Shown piece after piece: positions 58,263 to 64,000 of a stretch of 64,000 nucleotides of DNA; the stretch's first letter is position 1; each line of letters opens with the position of its first letter. The DNA is from Sagittula stellata E-37. Lineage in GTDB: Bacteria > Pseudomonadota > Alphaproteobacteria > Rhodobacterales > Rhodobacteraceae. Where the stretch lies: assembly GCF_039724765.1 (NCBI RefSeq), contig NZ_CP155729.1, positions 3,915,501 to 3,979,500 of the forward strand, given 5' to 3'. The translations under genes were made by a program, and so were the position numbers. The notes beneath the pieces were generated by a model. It did no database searches. It was not told the origin of the DNA and was given only the letters and a program-made list of their open reading frames with translations.

Positions 58263-58283
58263 CGCTCGTTTTCGAACGGTGAA

Positions 58284-58676
58284 TCACGCTCGCTCAACCA
58301 AATCAATGGGTCCTGAACCTAGATCCCTCTCCCAAGGGTCCCGCCCCACCTCCATCTGCCGCCGCAACATCCGCGTTCGCACCGCGCCCCCGGCATCAAA
58401 ACCGCGCTCCAGCCGAGCCAGTTCCTCCCGCGCTTGGATCGTCTTTGCCAGCGCGTGCGCCGCGTACTCCGCCTCCATACCCCGCGCCTTCTCCTCGACC
58501 GAGGCGCCCAGCAGCGTGTCCAGCACCTTCACCTGGTAGAACGGCACCACGGCACAGCCCACCCGGCCGCGCCGTTGCAGCCAAAGCTGCCCGCCCGTCC
58601 GTTCGACGTAGCGCAGTTGCGCGGCGACGTTTTCGCGGAACTCCGTGATGCTCATTGCCCTGATCTCGACGTCCAT
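58284..58676 (-). CDS. Phd/YefM-type antitoxin-like protein, 3' end replaced by IS
   Basis: 130 residues from ATG 58676 (GGAGG 6 bases upstream). The N-terminal half, EIRAMSITEFRENVAAQLRY then QLWLQRRGRVGCAVVPFYQV, is an antitoxin-like DNA-binding fold of the Phd/YefM kind. A long helix with many charges follows. The last ~12 residues (after RDPWERD) come from the 841-bp IS. Removing the IS gives a frame continuing LGLLRNIHWAECSSA then stop, so only the tail was altered. No toxin gene is adjacent; it may be an orphan regulator. Confidence 0.6.
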   Translation of the reverse strand: MDVEIRAMSITEFRENVAAQLRYVERTGGQLWLQRRGRVGCAVVPFYQVKVLDTLLGASVEEKARGMEAEYAAHALAKTIQAREELARLERGFDAGGAVRTRMLRRQMEVGRDPWERDLGSGPIDLVERA

Positions 58677-58908
58677 GCGCCCTCCGATTCTCCGATGCCG
58701 CATCCGGGGCCCCGTGCCCCGGTTTTCGGCCAAAGGTTAACAACCGGCCGGAAAGGACCCCCGAACCGGCCGGGACTCACCATAAGGAATGGTAAACGGC
58801 GAAGGGTTAAGCCACCGGGCGCGCCCTGTTTGACGCAGGTCAACGCACAGATAGGAAAATCGGAATATACGAGATCTTGTACGATTAACCCGATCTCAGG
58901 AGGTCTGA
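58677..58908. other. Intergenic region upstream of the small membrane protein
   Basis: About 230 bp between divergently transcribed genes. It includes an inverted AACCGGCCGG...CCGGCCGG pair (58741-58782), the FNR-type box at 58830-58843 and a good AGGAGG ribosome site at ~58899. No gene is seen. Confidence 0.5.
58830..58843. promoter_or_regulatory. FNR/CRP-family box TTGAC-N4-GTCAA
   Basis: TTGAC-GCAG-GTCAA is a perfect palindrome of FnrL/NnrR type, 66 bp upstream of the small membrane-protein gene at 58909. A possible -10 (TATACG) lies ~30 bp downstream, which would place the site near -40 and suggest activation under low oxygen or by NO. Confidence 0.55.
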
Positions 58909-59103
58909 ATGTTCCGCCTCGCCAGTATCCTCTACTCGCTGATCTCCACCACGGTGGCGGGCAGCCTCATCATCGCGGCCCTCGTCGCGGGCTACGACAC
59001 CCTCATCCCCATCGTCGTCGCGGCGGCCATCGGTTTCGTGGTCTCGCTGCCGATCTCGTGGTTCGTGGCGAGGGCGCTTTACGGCCCTGCAAAGCCCGCC
59101 TGA
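58909..59103 (+). CDS. Small two-helix membrane protein
   Basis: 64 residues with two hydrophobic helices (LYSLISTTVAGSLIIAALVA and LIPIVVAAAIGFVVSLPISW). It ends FVARALYGPAKPA. AGGAGG 6 bases before the ATG. Similar small proteins are conserved in Rhodobacterales, with no known function. The FNR-type box upstream suggests oxygen-linked expression. It converges with the phosphatase gene. Confidence 0.75.
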   Translation: MFRLASILYSLISTTVAGSLIIAALVAGYDTLIPIVVAAAIGFVVSLPISWFVARALYGPAKPA

Positions 59104-59104
59104 C

Positions 59105-59560
59105 TCAACGGCTTAGCGCATCCAGCAAGCCATCCGCGCAGACCTCGACATGGTCCAGCGTGCCGTCGAAATCGCGGGTGTAATAGGGGTCGGGCACCTC
59201 GGTCCAGCCGGAGCCTTCGGGCGCGTAGTCGGTGAAGAGCCTGACCTCCGCGCCCCCCTCCGGCTGCATCCGCCGCAGGTTGGCCATGTTGTCCGCATCC
59301 ATGGCGACGATCAGGTCGAAGGCGCCGAAGTCGCCCTCCGTCACCTCCCTTGCCCGCAGCCCGGACAGGTCGTAACCCCTTGCCTTTGCGGCCTTTTGCA
59401 TCGGACCATAGGGCGGCTCTCCGGCGTGCCATCCGCCCGTCCCGGCGCTGTCGAGATTGAGGTTAACGCCCCTTTGGGCGGCCTTAACCCTCACCACCCC
59501 TTCGGCGGAAGGGGAGCGGCAGATGTTGCCAAGACAGACAAAGAGGATACGCTGGGTCAT
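59105..59560 (-). CDS. Low-molecular-weight protein tyrosine phosphatase
   Basis: 151 residues with the complete family motifs: the P-loop VCLGNICRSPSAEGV (~8-22; Cys nucleophile and Arg) and the general-acid loop VPDPYYTRDF (~120-129). Length and motifs match Wzb/YwlE-type enzymes that dephosphorylate tyrosine or arginine phosphoproteins. It diverges from the sirtuin gene by ~40 bp. Confidence 0.93.
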   Translation of the reverse strand: MTQRILFVCLGNICRSPSAEGVVRVKAAQRGVNLNLDSAGTGGWHAGEPPYGPMQKAAKARGYDLSGLRAREVTEGDFGAFDLIVAMDADNMANLRRMQPEGGAEVRLFTDYAPEGSGWTEVPDPYYTRDFDGTLDHVEVCADGLLDALSR

Positions 59561-59599
59561 GCGGCAACTATGCCGCGCGAAACCTTTGCGGACAAGTGC

Positions 59600-60292
59600 A
59601 TGACACGGAACGGGAAAATCGTGATCCTCACCGGCGCGGGCCTGTCCGCCGAAAGCGGCCTGTCTACCTTTCGCGACGAGGGCGGCCTCTGGTCACAGCA
59701 CCGGATCGAGGACGTCGCCACCCCGGAGGCCTTCGCCCGCAACCCGGATCTTGTGCAGGCCTTCTACAACGCACGCCGCGCCCAATCCCGCGCCGCCACC
59801 CCCAACGCCGCTCATGTCGCGTTGGCTCGGTTGCAGCGCGACCACGGCGGAGAGGTTGTCATCGTCACGCAGAACGTCGATGGCCTGCACGAAAAGGCCG
59901 GCGCTAAGGTCATCCACCTGCACGGCGCGCTTGATTCGGCGCTGTGCCACCTTTGCGATCACCGCTGGACCGCCCCCGAAACCATCGACAGCGCAACTCC
60001 ATGCCCCGCCTGTGGACACCACAGCGCCCGGCCCGACGTCGTGTGGTTCGGCGAGATGCCGTACCACATGGAGGAGATCGCGGAACACCTTGAAAATGCC
60101 GACATCTTCGCCTCTATCGGCACGTCGGGCCAGGTCTATCCGGCCGCCGGGTTTTCCCAGCTTGCATCGGACTACGGGGCGGAGTGCATCGAGCTGAACC
60201 TGGAGCCCACGTCGCATGTCTTTCACCAGAGGCGCATCGGGCATGCCACCCAAACCATTCTAGCCTGGGTCGAAGAGCTTATCGGCGCATGA
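59600..60292 (+). CDS. cobB: NAD-dependent protein deacylase, class III sirtuin
   Basis: 230 residues from ATG 59600. NAD site GAGLSAESGLSTFRDEGGLW (~12-31), TQNVDGLHEKAG (~89-100), the catalytic His in HLHGALDS (~105) and a zinc ribbon CHLCDHR...CPACG (~115-137). YNARR at ~57-61 supplies the Tyr-x2-Arg pair that in SIRT5/CobB accepts succinyl and other acidic acyl-lysines. It should remove acetyl and succinyl groups from metabolic enzymes. Confidence 0.92.
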   Translation: MTRNGKIVILTGAGLSAESGLSTFRDEGGLWSQHRIEDVATPEAFARNPDLVQAFYNARRAQSRAATPNAAHVALARLQRDHGGEVVIVTQNVDGLHEKAGAKVIHLHGALDSALCHLCDHRWTAPETIDSATPCPACGHHSARPDVVWFGEMPYHMEEIAEHLENADIFASIGTSGQVYPAAGFSQLASDYGAECIELNLEPTSHVFHQRRIGHATQTILAWVEELIGA

Positions 60293-60328
60293 AAGGTGCG
60301 GGCGGCGGACGACCACCGCCCGGCAACC

Positions 60329-60805
60329 TCAGTTGCCCATCGACATGCCGTGGCCCGCGCCGTGGGTGCCGGCGTCCTGACGCTCCAGATCAACCGGGAT
60401 GTCCACGACGACCTCGCCCGCCTTTTCGAAGGTCAGCGTGACGGTGACCGTGTCGCCCTGTGCCATCGGACGTGTCAACCCCATGAACATCACGTGATCG
60501 CCGCCACGAGCAAGCGCGTGATCGCCATTGGCGGGCACGGCAAAGCCTTCCTCGACGTGCATCATCTTCATGACGCCGTCACCCATGTCCTTATGGGTAT
60601 GCAGTTCGACCCGGGCCGCGATGTCGGATGCAGCAGAAACGAGGCGGTCGTCCTCGGACCCCGTGTTGCGGATCACCATGAAGGCGGCGCCGGCCTTGGC
60701 TGTGGGGCTGGCCGCGCGGGCGTAGGCGTCCGCGACTTCGATGTCGGCGAATGCGGGGGAGGCAAGGGTCAGCGCAACCGCGCCCGCCAGAAGGGATTTC
60801 ATCAT
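60329..60805 (-). CDS. Periplasmic copper chaperone PCu(A)C
   Basis: 158 residues with a Sec signal (MMKSLLAGAVALTLASPAFA). Copper ligands follow the H-x(n)-M-x(21-22)-H-x-M pattern: HTHKDMGDGVMKMMHVEEGF (~69-88) and GGDHVMFMGLTRPM (~101-114). A His/Met-rich tail (THGAGHGMSMGN) can bind more copper. It delivers Cu(I) to the CuA site of cytochrome oxidase. The small gene upstream on the same strand may be co-transcribed. Confidence 0.92.
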   Translation of the reverse strand: MMKSLLAGAVALTLASPAFADIEVADAYARAASPTAKAGAAFMVIRNTGSEDDRLVSAASDIAARVELHTHKDMGDGVMKMMHVEEGFAVPANGDHALARGGDHVMFMGLTRPMAQGDTVTVTLTFEKAGEVVVDIPVDLERQDAGTHGAGHGMSMGN

Positions 60806-60842
60806 TGTTCACTACCTTTTCATTTGATGTTGAGACGTGAAA

Positions 60843-61202
60843 TCAAAGAAAAAGCGGTGGGCCCCGTGCGGTGGCCGACGGCCTTTCGGCATCTGCCAGC
60901 GCGGTGGCCTGGGGATCGCTCTCCACGGCCTGCCAGATGAACGACATCCCGCCCTGCGCCACCGCCAGACCGACCGAAGCAAACAGCGCCATCATGCCAT
61001 CGTCGCAGAGGTGGACGTGACCGATGGCGCGCCCCTCGGCATCCACGGCGACCTCGACCACCGTCAGACCGCGACAGATCTCCATCGACCCGACCGGCGT
61101 TGCCTGCCCACGCGCCATGCCGGCCGCAAGACCGGTCATCGCCAGCACCACGATCAGCAGGGGGGCCAGAAGCCCGCGGGTCAGGGACATCGTCCGTGTC
61201 AT
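60843..61202 (-). CDS. Small secreted hypothetical protein (DUF2946-like)
   Basis: 119 residues from ATG 61202. An N-terminal hydrophobic signal, GLLAPLLIVVLAMTGLAAGM, is followed by MEICRGLTVVEVAVDAEGRA and VHLCDDGMMALFASVGLAVA. The Cys pair (EICRG, HLCDD) and the location before PCuAC suggest a copper-related periplasmic role, as in other Rhodobacterales. No function is established. Confidence 0.6.
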   Translation of the reverse strand: MTRTMSLTRGLLAPLLIVVLAMTGLAAGMARGQATPVGSMEICRGLTVVEVAVDAEGRAIGHVHLCDDGMMALFASVGLAVAQGGMSFIWQAVESDPQATALADAERPSATARGPPLFL

Positions 61203-61249
61203 GCGCGCCTTATAGCCGGGCGAAACAGGCGCGTCATGCAACAAAAGCA

Positions 61250-61283
61250 AACGGCCCCGGGTGTCACCACCCGAGGCCGCCGC
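61250..61283 (-). terminator. Rho-independent-type terminator after rpmB
   Basis: On the minus strand, GGCCTCGGGTG-GTGA-CACCCGGGGCC forms a strong stem (one G-T wobble) followed by GTTTGCTTTTGTT. It lies ~20 bp beyond the rpmB stop. Confidence 0.75.
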
Positions 61284-61301
61284 AATCGTCCGTCGAAGGG
61301 A

Positions 61302-61589
61302 TCAGGCGGTAACCTGTGCCTTCGCAATCTCTTTCTTGACCTTCAGGGCACGGTCCGACAGCTCGGTGTCCTTCGCCTTGGCCAGGAACTTGTCGAGACC
61401 ACCGCGGTGGTCGACCGAACGCAGCGCGTGCGCGGATATGCGCAGCTTGACGCCACGGCCCAGAGTCTCCGACTGCAGGGTCACATCGTTCAGGTTCGGC
61501 AGGTAACGCCGCTTGGTCTTGTTGTTGGCATGGCTGACATTGTTGCCAACCATCGGGCCCTTACCGGTCAGTTCGCAAACACGCGACAT
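61302..61589 (-). CDS. rpmB: 50S ribosomal protein L28
   Basis: 95 residues from ATG 61589. The family opening is [20 protein letters not shown] and it continues [20 protein letters not shown]. The basic C-terminal half ([20 protein letters not shown]) is the usual alphaproteobacterial form. It is monocistronic, with a terminator just downstream. The frame is open a little further upstream but the L28 N-terminus fixes the start. Confidence 0.97.
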   Translation of the reverse strand: MSRVCELTGKGPMVGNNVSHANNKTKRRYLPNLNDVTLQSETLGRGVKLRISAHALRSVDHRGGLDKFLAKAKDTELSDRALKVKKEIAKAQVTA

Positions 61590-61722
61590 CGTTTCGTCCT
61601 CATTGTCAGTCGGCCAGAGCCTTGCCAGCCCCAAACCGCGCCAATATCAAAGGGCGCCGCCCGTTTGAGGGAAGGCGCCCAGAATCTCGTTCTGCGGCTT
61701 CTAGGCATATGGAGCGGAGTCG

Positions 61723-62514
61723 TCAAGCCCTCTCGGTCAGGGCCTCTGCCTCGGCTTCGGCCCGTTGCGCCAGACCTTCGCGACCACGGTATCTGGCGAT
61801 CTCGGCCAGGTGAAGCCAGTAGCTTTCGGACCGGCGCCGCACGTCGCGGTGCACCCTGCCGATTTCACGCGGATCGGCAAGCCCCTCGGCCAGATCGGTC
61901 TTCAGCCAGTCGAAACGCCCGCCTTGCCGGATCACCCGCGTCGCGGGGTGTCCGCCACACGGCAGCATGACCAGCGTCAGACGGGGGAAGAGTGCGCGAA
62001 TCATCCGTCCGTGTTCGACGTCCATGCGCTTGAACGGGTCGACCAGCACCGCGCCGCGCATCTGCGTCCCGCGCCCCTCCAGCGTCCCGAGCGCCCCGTC
62101 CCAACCATCCGCCTCCCCCCGGTAGCGCCGGTCGAAGGGCACCACTTCCGGGTCGATCGACACCTGTGGAGAGATCGCCAGAATCCGGTCGATCCGAAGC
62201 GCGCGGGCAAAGCGCAGGGCGCCGTAGCCACCCATCGAGAACCCCATCGCAGCCACCTCGTCATAGCGTTCGACAAAGCGCGACAGGGCCGCTTCAAGCG
62301 CCTCGGTCTCGTCGTTGATGAACCAGTCGTTCTCGCGCGATTGGATGTGTAGATGCGCAAAGCTGCGGGTCACGAAGCCCATGACCGGGCGCGGCTCGTC
62401 GAAGGAACCCGGCGCGCCGACGCGTTGACGGAAACTGACGAACAGCTTCTTCCTCCGAGGCCGAAAGACCGTCGCCCTCAGACGGCCCCCATCGAACACC
62501 GGATGGGCCTTCAT
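61723..62514 (-). CDS. Alpha/beta hydrolase-like protein
   Basis: 263 residues. The nucleophile elbow is AAMGFSMGGYGALRFAR (~88-104), and a His is present in LPCGGHPATRVIRQG (~185). The N-terminal strand KLFVSFRQRVGAP lacks the classical HG oxyanion motif. The C-terminal ~50 residues are charged and helical. It resembles predicted esterases of Rhodobacterales with unknown substrate. The start overlaps the meaB stop by 4 bp, so the two are co-translated. Confidence 0.75.
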   Translation of the reverse strand: MKAHPVFDGGRLRATVFRPRRKKLFVSFRQRVGAPGSFDEPRPVMGFVTRSFAHLHIQSRENDWFINDETEALEAALSRFVERYDEVAAMGFSMGGYGALRFARALRIDRILAISPQVSIDPEVVPFDRRYRGEADGWDGALGTLEGRGTQMRGAVLVDPFKRMDVEHGRMIRALFPRLTLVMLPCGGHPATRVIRQGGRFDWLKTDLAEGLADPREIGRVHRDVRRRSESYWLHLAEIARYRGREGLAQRAEAEAEALTERA

Positions 62515-63518
62515 CGGTCCAGGTGGTCCTCCAGCATTTGCCGGGCGGCCAGACCCGGAGACAAGGTCCCCGCCGCGACCTGTGCCGCCAGGTCCGCCAT
62601 AGCCTGCTTAGGCCCGGGGTCGCGCAGGCGTGCCAGCAGACCGTCGCGCACCTCCGCTTCGAACCAGAAACGCGCCTGCTCGGCGCGGCGTGCGTCGAAA
62701 TGCCCGTTCTCTCGCCGCCAGTCCGCCAGTGCCGTCATCTCGTCCCAAGCGGCGTCCAGTCCGTTCCGTTCGATGGCAGAGACGGTCATTGCCTTGGGAA
62801 AGCCCTGCGGGTCCTGCGGCCGTTTCCTGAGCAGACGCAGCGCCCCGGCGTAGTCGGCACAAGTCCTGACGGCCTGCCTTTTCAGGTCGCCATCCGCCTT
62901 GTTGACCAGCAGGATGTCGGCCATCTCCATTATGCCGCGCTTCACGCCCTGCAATTCGTCTCCGCCCGCAGGGGCCAGCAACAGCAGGAAAAGGTCGCAC
63001 ATTTCGGCCACCATGGTTTCTGACTGGCCGACGCCGACCGTTTCGATCAGCACCACGTCGAACCCCGCCGCTTCGCAGAGGTCGATGGCTTCCCGCGTGC
63101 GGCGTGCGACGCCGCCCAGTTGGCTTTGCGCGGGCGACGGGCGGATGAATGCGTTGCGCTCGCGCGACAGCCGCTCCATCCGCGTCTTGTCGCCTAGAAT
63201 CGAGCCGCCCGAGCGCGCGGAAGACGGGTCCACCGCCAGAACCGCCACCTTCAGGCCCTTCTCGATCAGCATCATTCCGAAGGCTTCGATGAAGGTCGAT
63301 TTCCCGACACCGGGCGTGCCGGACAACCCAATTCGCAGCGCCTGCCGGTTGCATCCCGCAAGTTCGCCCAAAAGGTGAGACGTCGTTTCCCGATGCTCTT
63401 TACGGGAACTCTCGGCCATCGTGATCGCCTTCGCCAGGGCTCTGCGATCTCCGGCCAGCACAGAATCCTTCATGCTCTTGAGTTCGGCGCCCTGCCCGGC
63501 CTCTGTCACCTTCGTCAC
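62511..63518 (-). CDS. meaB: Methylmalonyl-CoA mutase-associated GTPase MeaB/ArgK
   Basis: G3E-family GTPase that loads and protects the B12 mutase. Walker A GLSGTPGVGKSTFIEAFG, DPSSARSGGSILGDKTRM (switch region), VVLIETVGVGQSE and the base-recognition NKADGD are all visible. The frame is open to 63635, but the N-terminus is uncertain. The GTG at 63518 is favoured because AAAGGCGA lies just before it; ATG 63473 (MKDSVLAGDRRALAK) is the alternative. It gives ~335 aa, normal for MeaB. Confidence 0.93.
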   Translation of the reverse strand: MTKVTEAGQGAELKSMKDSVLAGDRRALAKAITMAESSRKEHRETTSHLLGELAGCNRQALRIGLSGTPGVGKSTFIEAFGMMLIEKGLKVAVLAVDPSSARSGGSILGDKTRMERLSRERNAFIRPSPAQSQLGGVARRTREAIDLCEAAGFDVVLIETVGVGQSETMVAEMCDLFLLLLAPAGGDELQGVKRGIMEMADILLVNKADGDLKRQAVRTCADYAGALRLLRKRPQDPQGFPKAMTVSAIERNGLDAAWDEMTALADWRRENGHFDARRAEQARFWFEAEVRDGLLARLRDPGPKQAMADLAAQVAAGTLSPGLAARQMLEDHLDR

Positions 63519-63717
63519 CTGTCGTCGCCTTTCTTCTGTTGTCCGTGCCGCCAAACGGCGATCTTTCCGAGACGGGATGCCCGGGCCGACCACATGCGCC
63601 GCAAAGCAAGTCGGCCGGCCTTCTGCATCTCGCACCGACCTCTCGTCGGCGGCGCCATCGCCACTCCGTCATCCGGCTTTTCCGACGAAATAAACCGAAA
63701 CACCGCGCGGAGTGAAC

Positions 63718-63906
63718 ATGCCCGTTCCGCCCACCGTGAAAAAGCCGAATCGAATTGCAGACCGGGCCCGCATGGATCTGGCCCGCACGCCCGATTTCAC
63801 CGACACCGCTCTCCATGCCGGCTTCCACCGCAAAAACCAGTGGTTCCTCGGTGACACCGGCAACGACACCGCGCTGGAAAGCACCGATGCCGCCTCTCTT
63901 GCCTGA
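63718..63906 (+). CDS. Small hypothetical protein
   Basis: 62 residues from ATG 63718 with GGAG 5 bases upstream. The sequence MPVPPTVKKPNRIADRARMD then FHRKNQWFLGDTGNDTALES has no recognisable domain, signal or membrane span. It lies between divergent meaB and the hrpB start. The good ribosome site and codon use are the only support. Confidence 0.4.
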   Translation: MPVPPTVKKPNRIADRARMDLARTPDFTDTALHAGFHRKNQWFLGDTGNDTALESTDAASLA

Positions 63907-63932
63907 CCGGGCAGCGTGTGGATAAGGGGCAC

Positions 63933-64000
63933 ATGTCCCAGACCCTGCCCATCGACGACGCCCTGCCCGACCTGATCGCCGCCCTGCGCGCCCACGGACG
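63933..64000 (+). CDS. hrpB: ATP-dependent helicase HrpB, first 22 codons
   Basis: From ATG 63933 the frame reads MSQTLPIDDALPDLIAALRA then HG at the window edge. 'LPID-x-LPDLLAALRAHG' immediately before the Walker A loop is the characteristic start of HrpB DEAH-box helicases. The gene continues beyond the window. Confidence 0.75.
   Translation, partial: MSQTLPIDDALPDLIAALRAHG

Larger units (their letters stand above)
57479..58319 (-). mobile_element. 841-bp IS5-family (IS427-like) insertion sequence, copy 2
   Basis: Same ends, same length and same two transposase frames as 31363-32203, in the opposite orientation. It is flanked by TA on both sides within CC-TA...TA-GA, so the original target was CCTAGA, containing the CTAG preferred by this group. 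Unlike copy 1 it looks like a simple insertion. It interrupts the 3' end of the antitoxin-like gene at 58284-58676; joining the flanks restores a reading frame with a natural stop. Confidence 0.88.

Noticed and set aside
1..64000. CRISPR array or rRNA operon
   Set aside because: No regularly spaced identical repeats and no rRNA sequence were seen; the only RNA gene recognised is tRNA-Gln.

Overview
The window is high-GC DNA from an alphaproteobacterium, most likely a marine Rhodobacterales (Roseobacter/Rhodobacter-type). Pointers are the order of the DMS-dehydrogenase-type operon, a cysteate lyase (CuyA) region, a TMADH-like flavoprotein, a DUF3572 protein, PCuAC, and many Rhodobacterales-style small proteins. 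The housekeeping genes lepA, rpmB, meaB and the start of hrpB anchor the right end. No taxonomic search was possible, so this is inference from gene content.

Regions. (1) 1-10.3 kb: a histidine kinase (cut by the window edge) diverges from a periplasmic molybdoenzyme operon in the order alpha-beta-chaperone-gamma (ddhABDC-like). It continues without gaps into an Mrp-type P-loop ATPase, a 613-residue protein that looks like two seven-bladed propellers, and a DUF2478 protein. (2) 10.3-11.1 kb: decayed IS3-family debris. (3) 11.1-26.9 kb: a catabolic cluster, mostly on the minus strand. It holds a polyamine/opine-type ABC importer, a YtcJ-like amidohydrolase, a GMC oxidoreductase, an ArgE-like deacylase, a TMADH/DMADH-family dehydrogenase, an aldehyde dehydrogenase, DUF1028, RidA and a flavin monooxygenase-like protein, with one LysR regulator on the plus strand. 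Together they suggest uptake and stepwise oxidation and deacylation of an unknown methylated or acylated amine. (4) 27.3-28.7 kb: an MscS-type channel with a BON domain.

(5) 29.0-36.8 kb: mobile DNA beside tRNA-Gln(UUG). A broken IS5-family transposase (29.0-30.2 kb) is followed by one transposon-like right end (30222-30399). Four bases later comes a left end (30404 onward), whose matching right end is at 36534-36709, 9 bp from the CCA of the tRNA. All three ends share TGTGA-N9-AAGATTGGAA, with further AAGAYTGG-type sites inside, as in Tn7/Tn5053-like elements. The inner element carries the tail of a TniQ-like gene, an 841-bp IS, the tail of a UvrD-like helicase, an AbiGi-like gene and a large protein with a PD-(D/E)XK-like motif (a candidate defence operon), a truncated P-loop gene and a metallophosphoesterase. 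The IS sits exactly where the 5' halves of two divergent genes are missing, so the transposition genes were probably lost by an IS-linked deletion.

(6) 36.8-46.9 kb: chromosomal background. It includes a heme-site-degenerate H-NOX plus HNOBA-GGDEF pair, an mttB pseudogene, a HAD phosphatase, DUF3572, a PleD-like diguanylate cyclase with an altered receiver, an ECF sigma/anti-sigma/Spy-like/EF-hand group, DUF983, a NUDIX hydrolase and an esterase. (7) 47.1-51.3 kb: LysR, a HisD-like dehydrogenase (HpsN-like), CuyA and an Asp/Glu-racemase-like protein, a likely C3-sulfonate (DHPS/sulfolactate/cysteate) unit. (8) 51.6-58.7 kb: a lipoprotein, a TPR-sulfotransferase, a Ser/Ala-repeat protein, lepA, and a second copy of the 841-bp IS inserted in the 3' end of an antitoxin-like gene. 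(9) 58.8-64.0 kb: a small membrane protein behind an FNR-type box, an LMW tyrosine phosphatase, a class III sirtuin, PCuAC, a small secreted protein, rpmB, a hydrolase, meaB and the start of hrpB.
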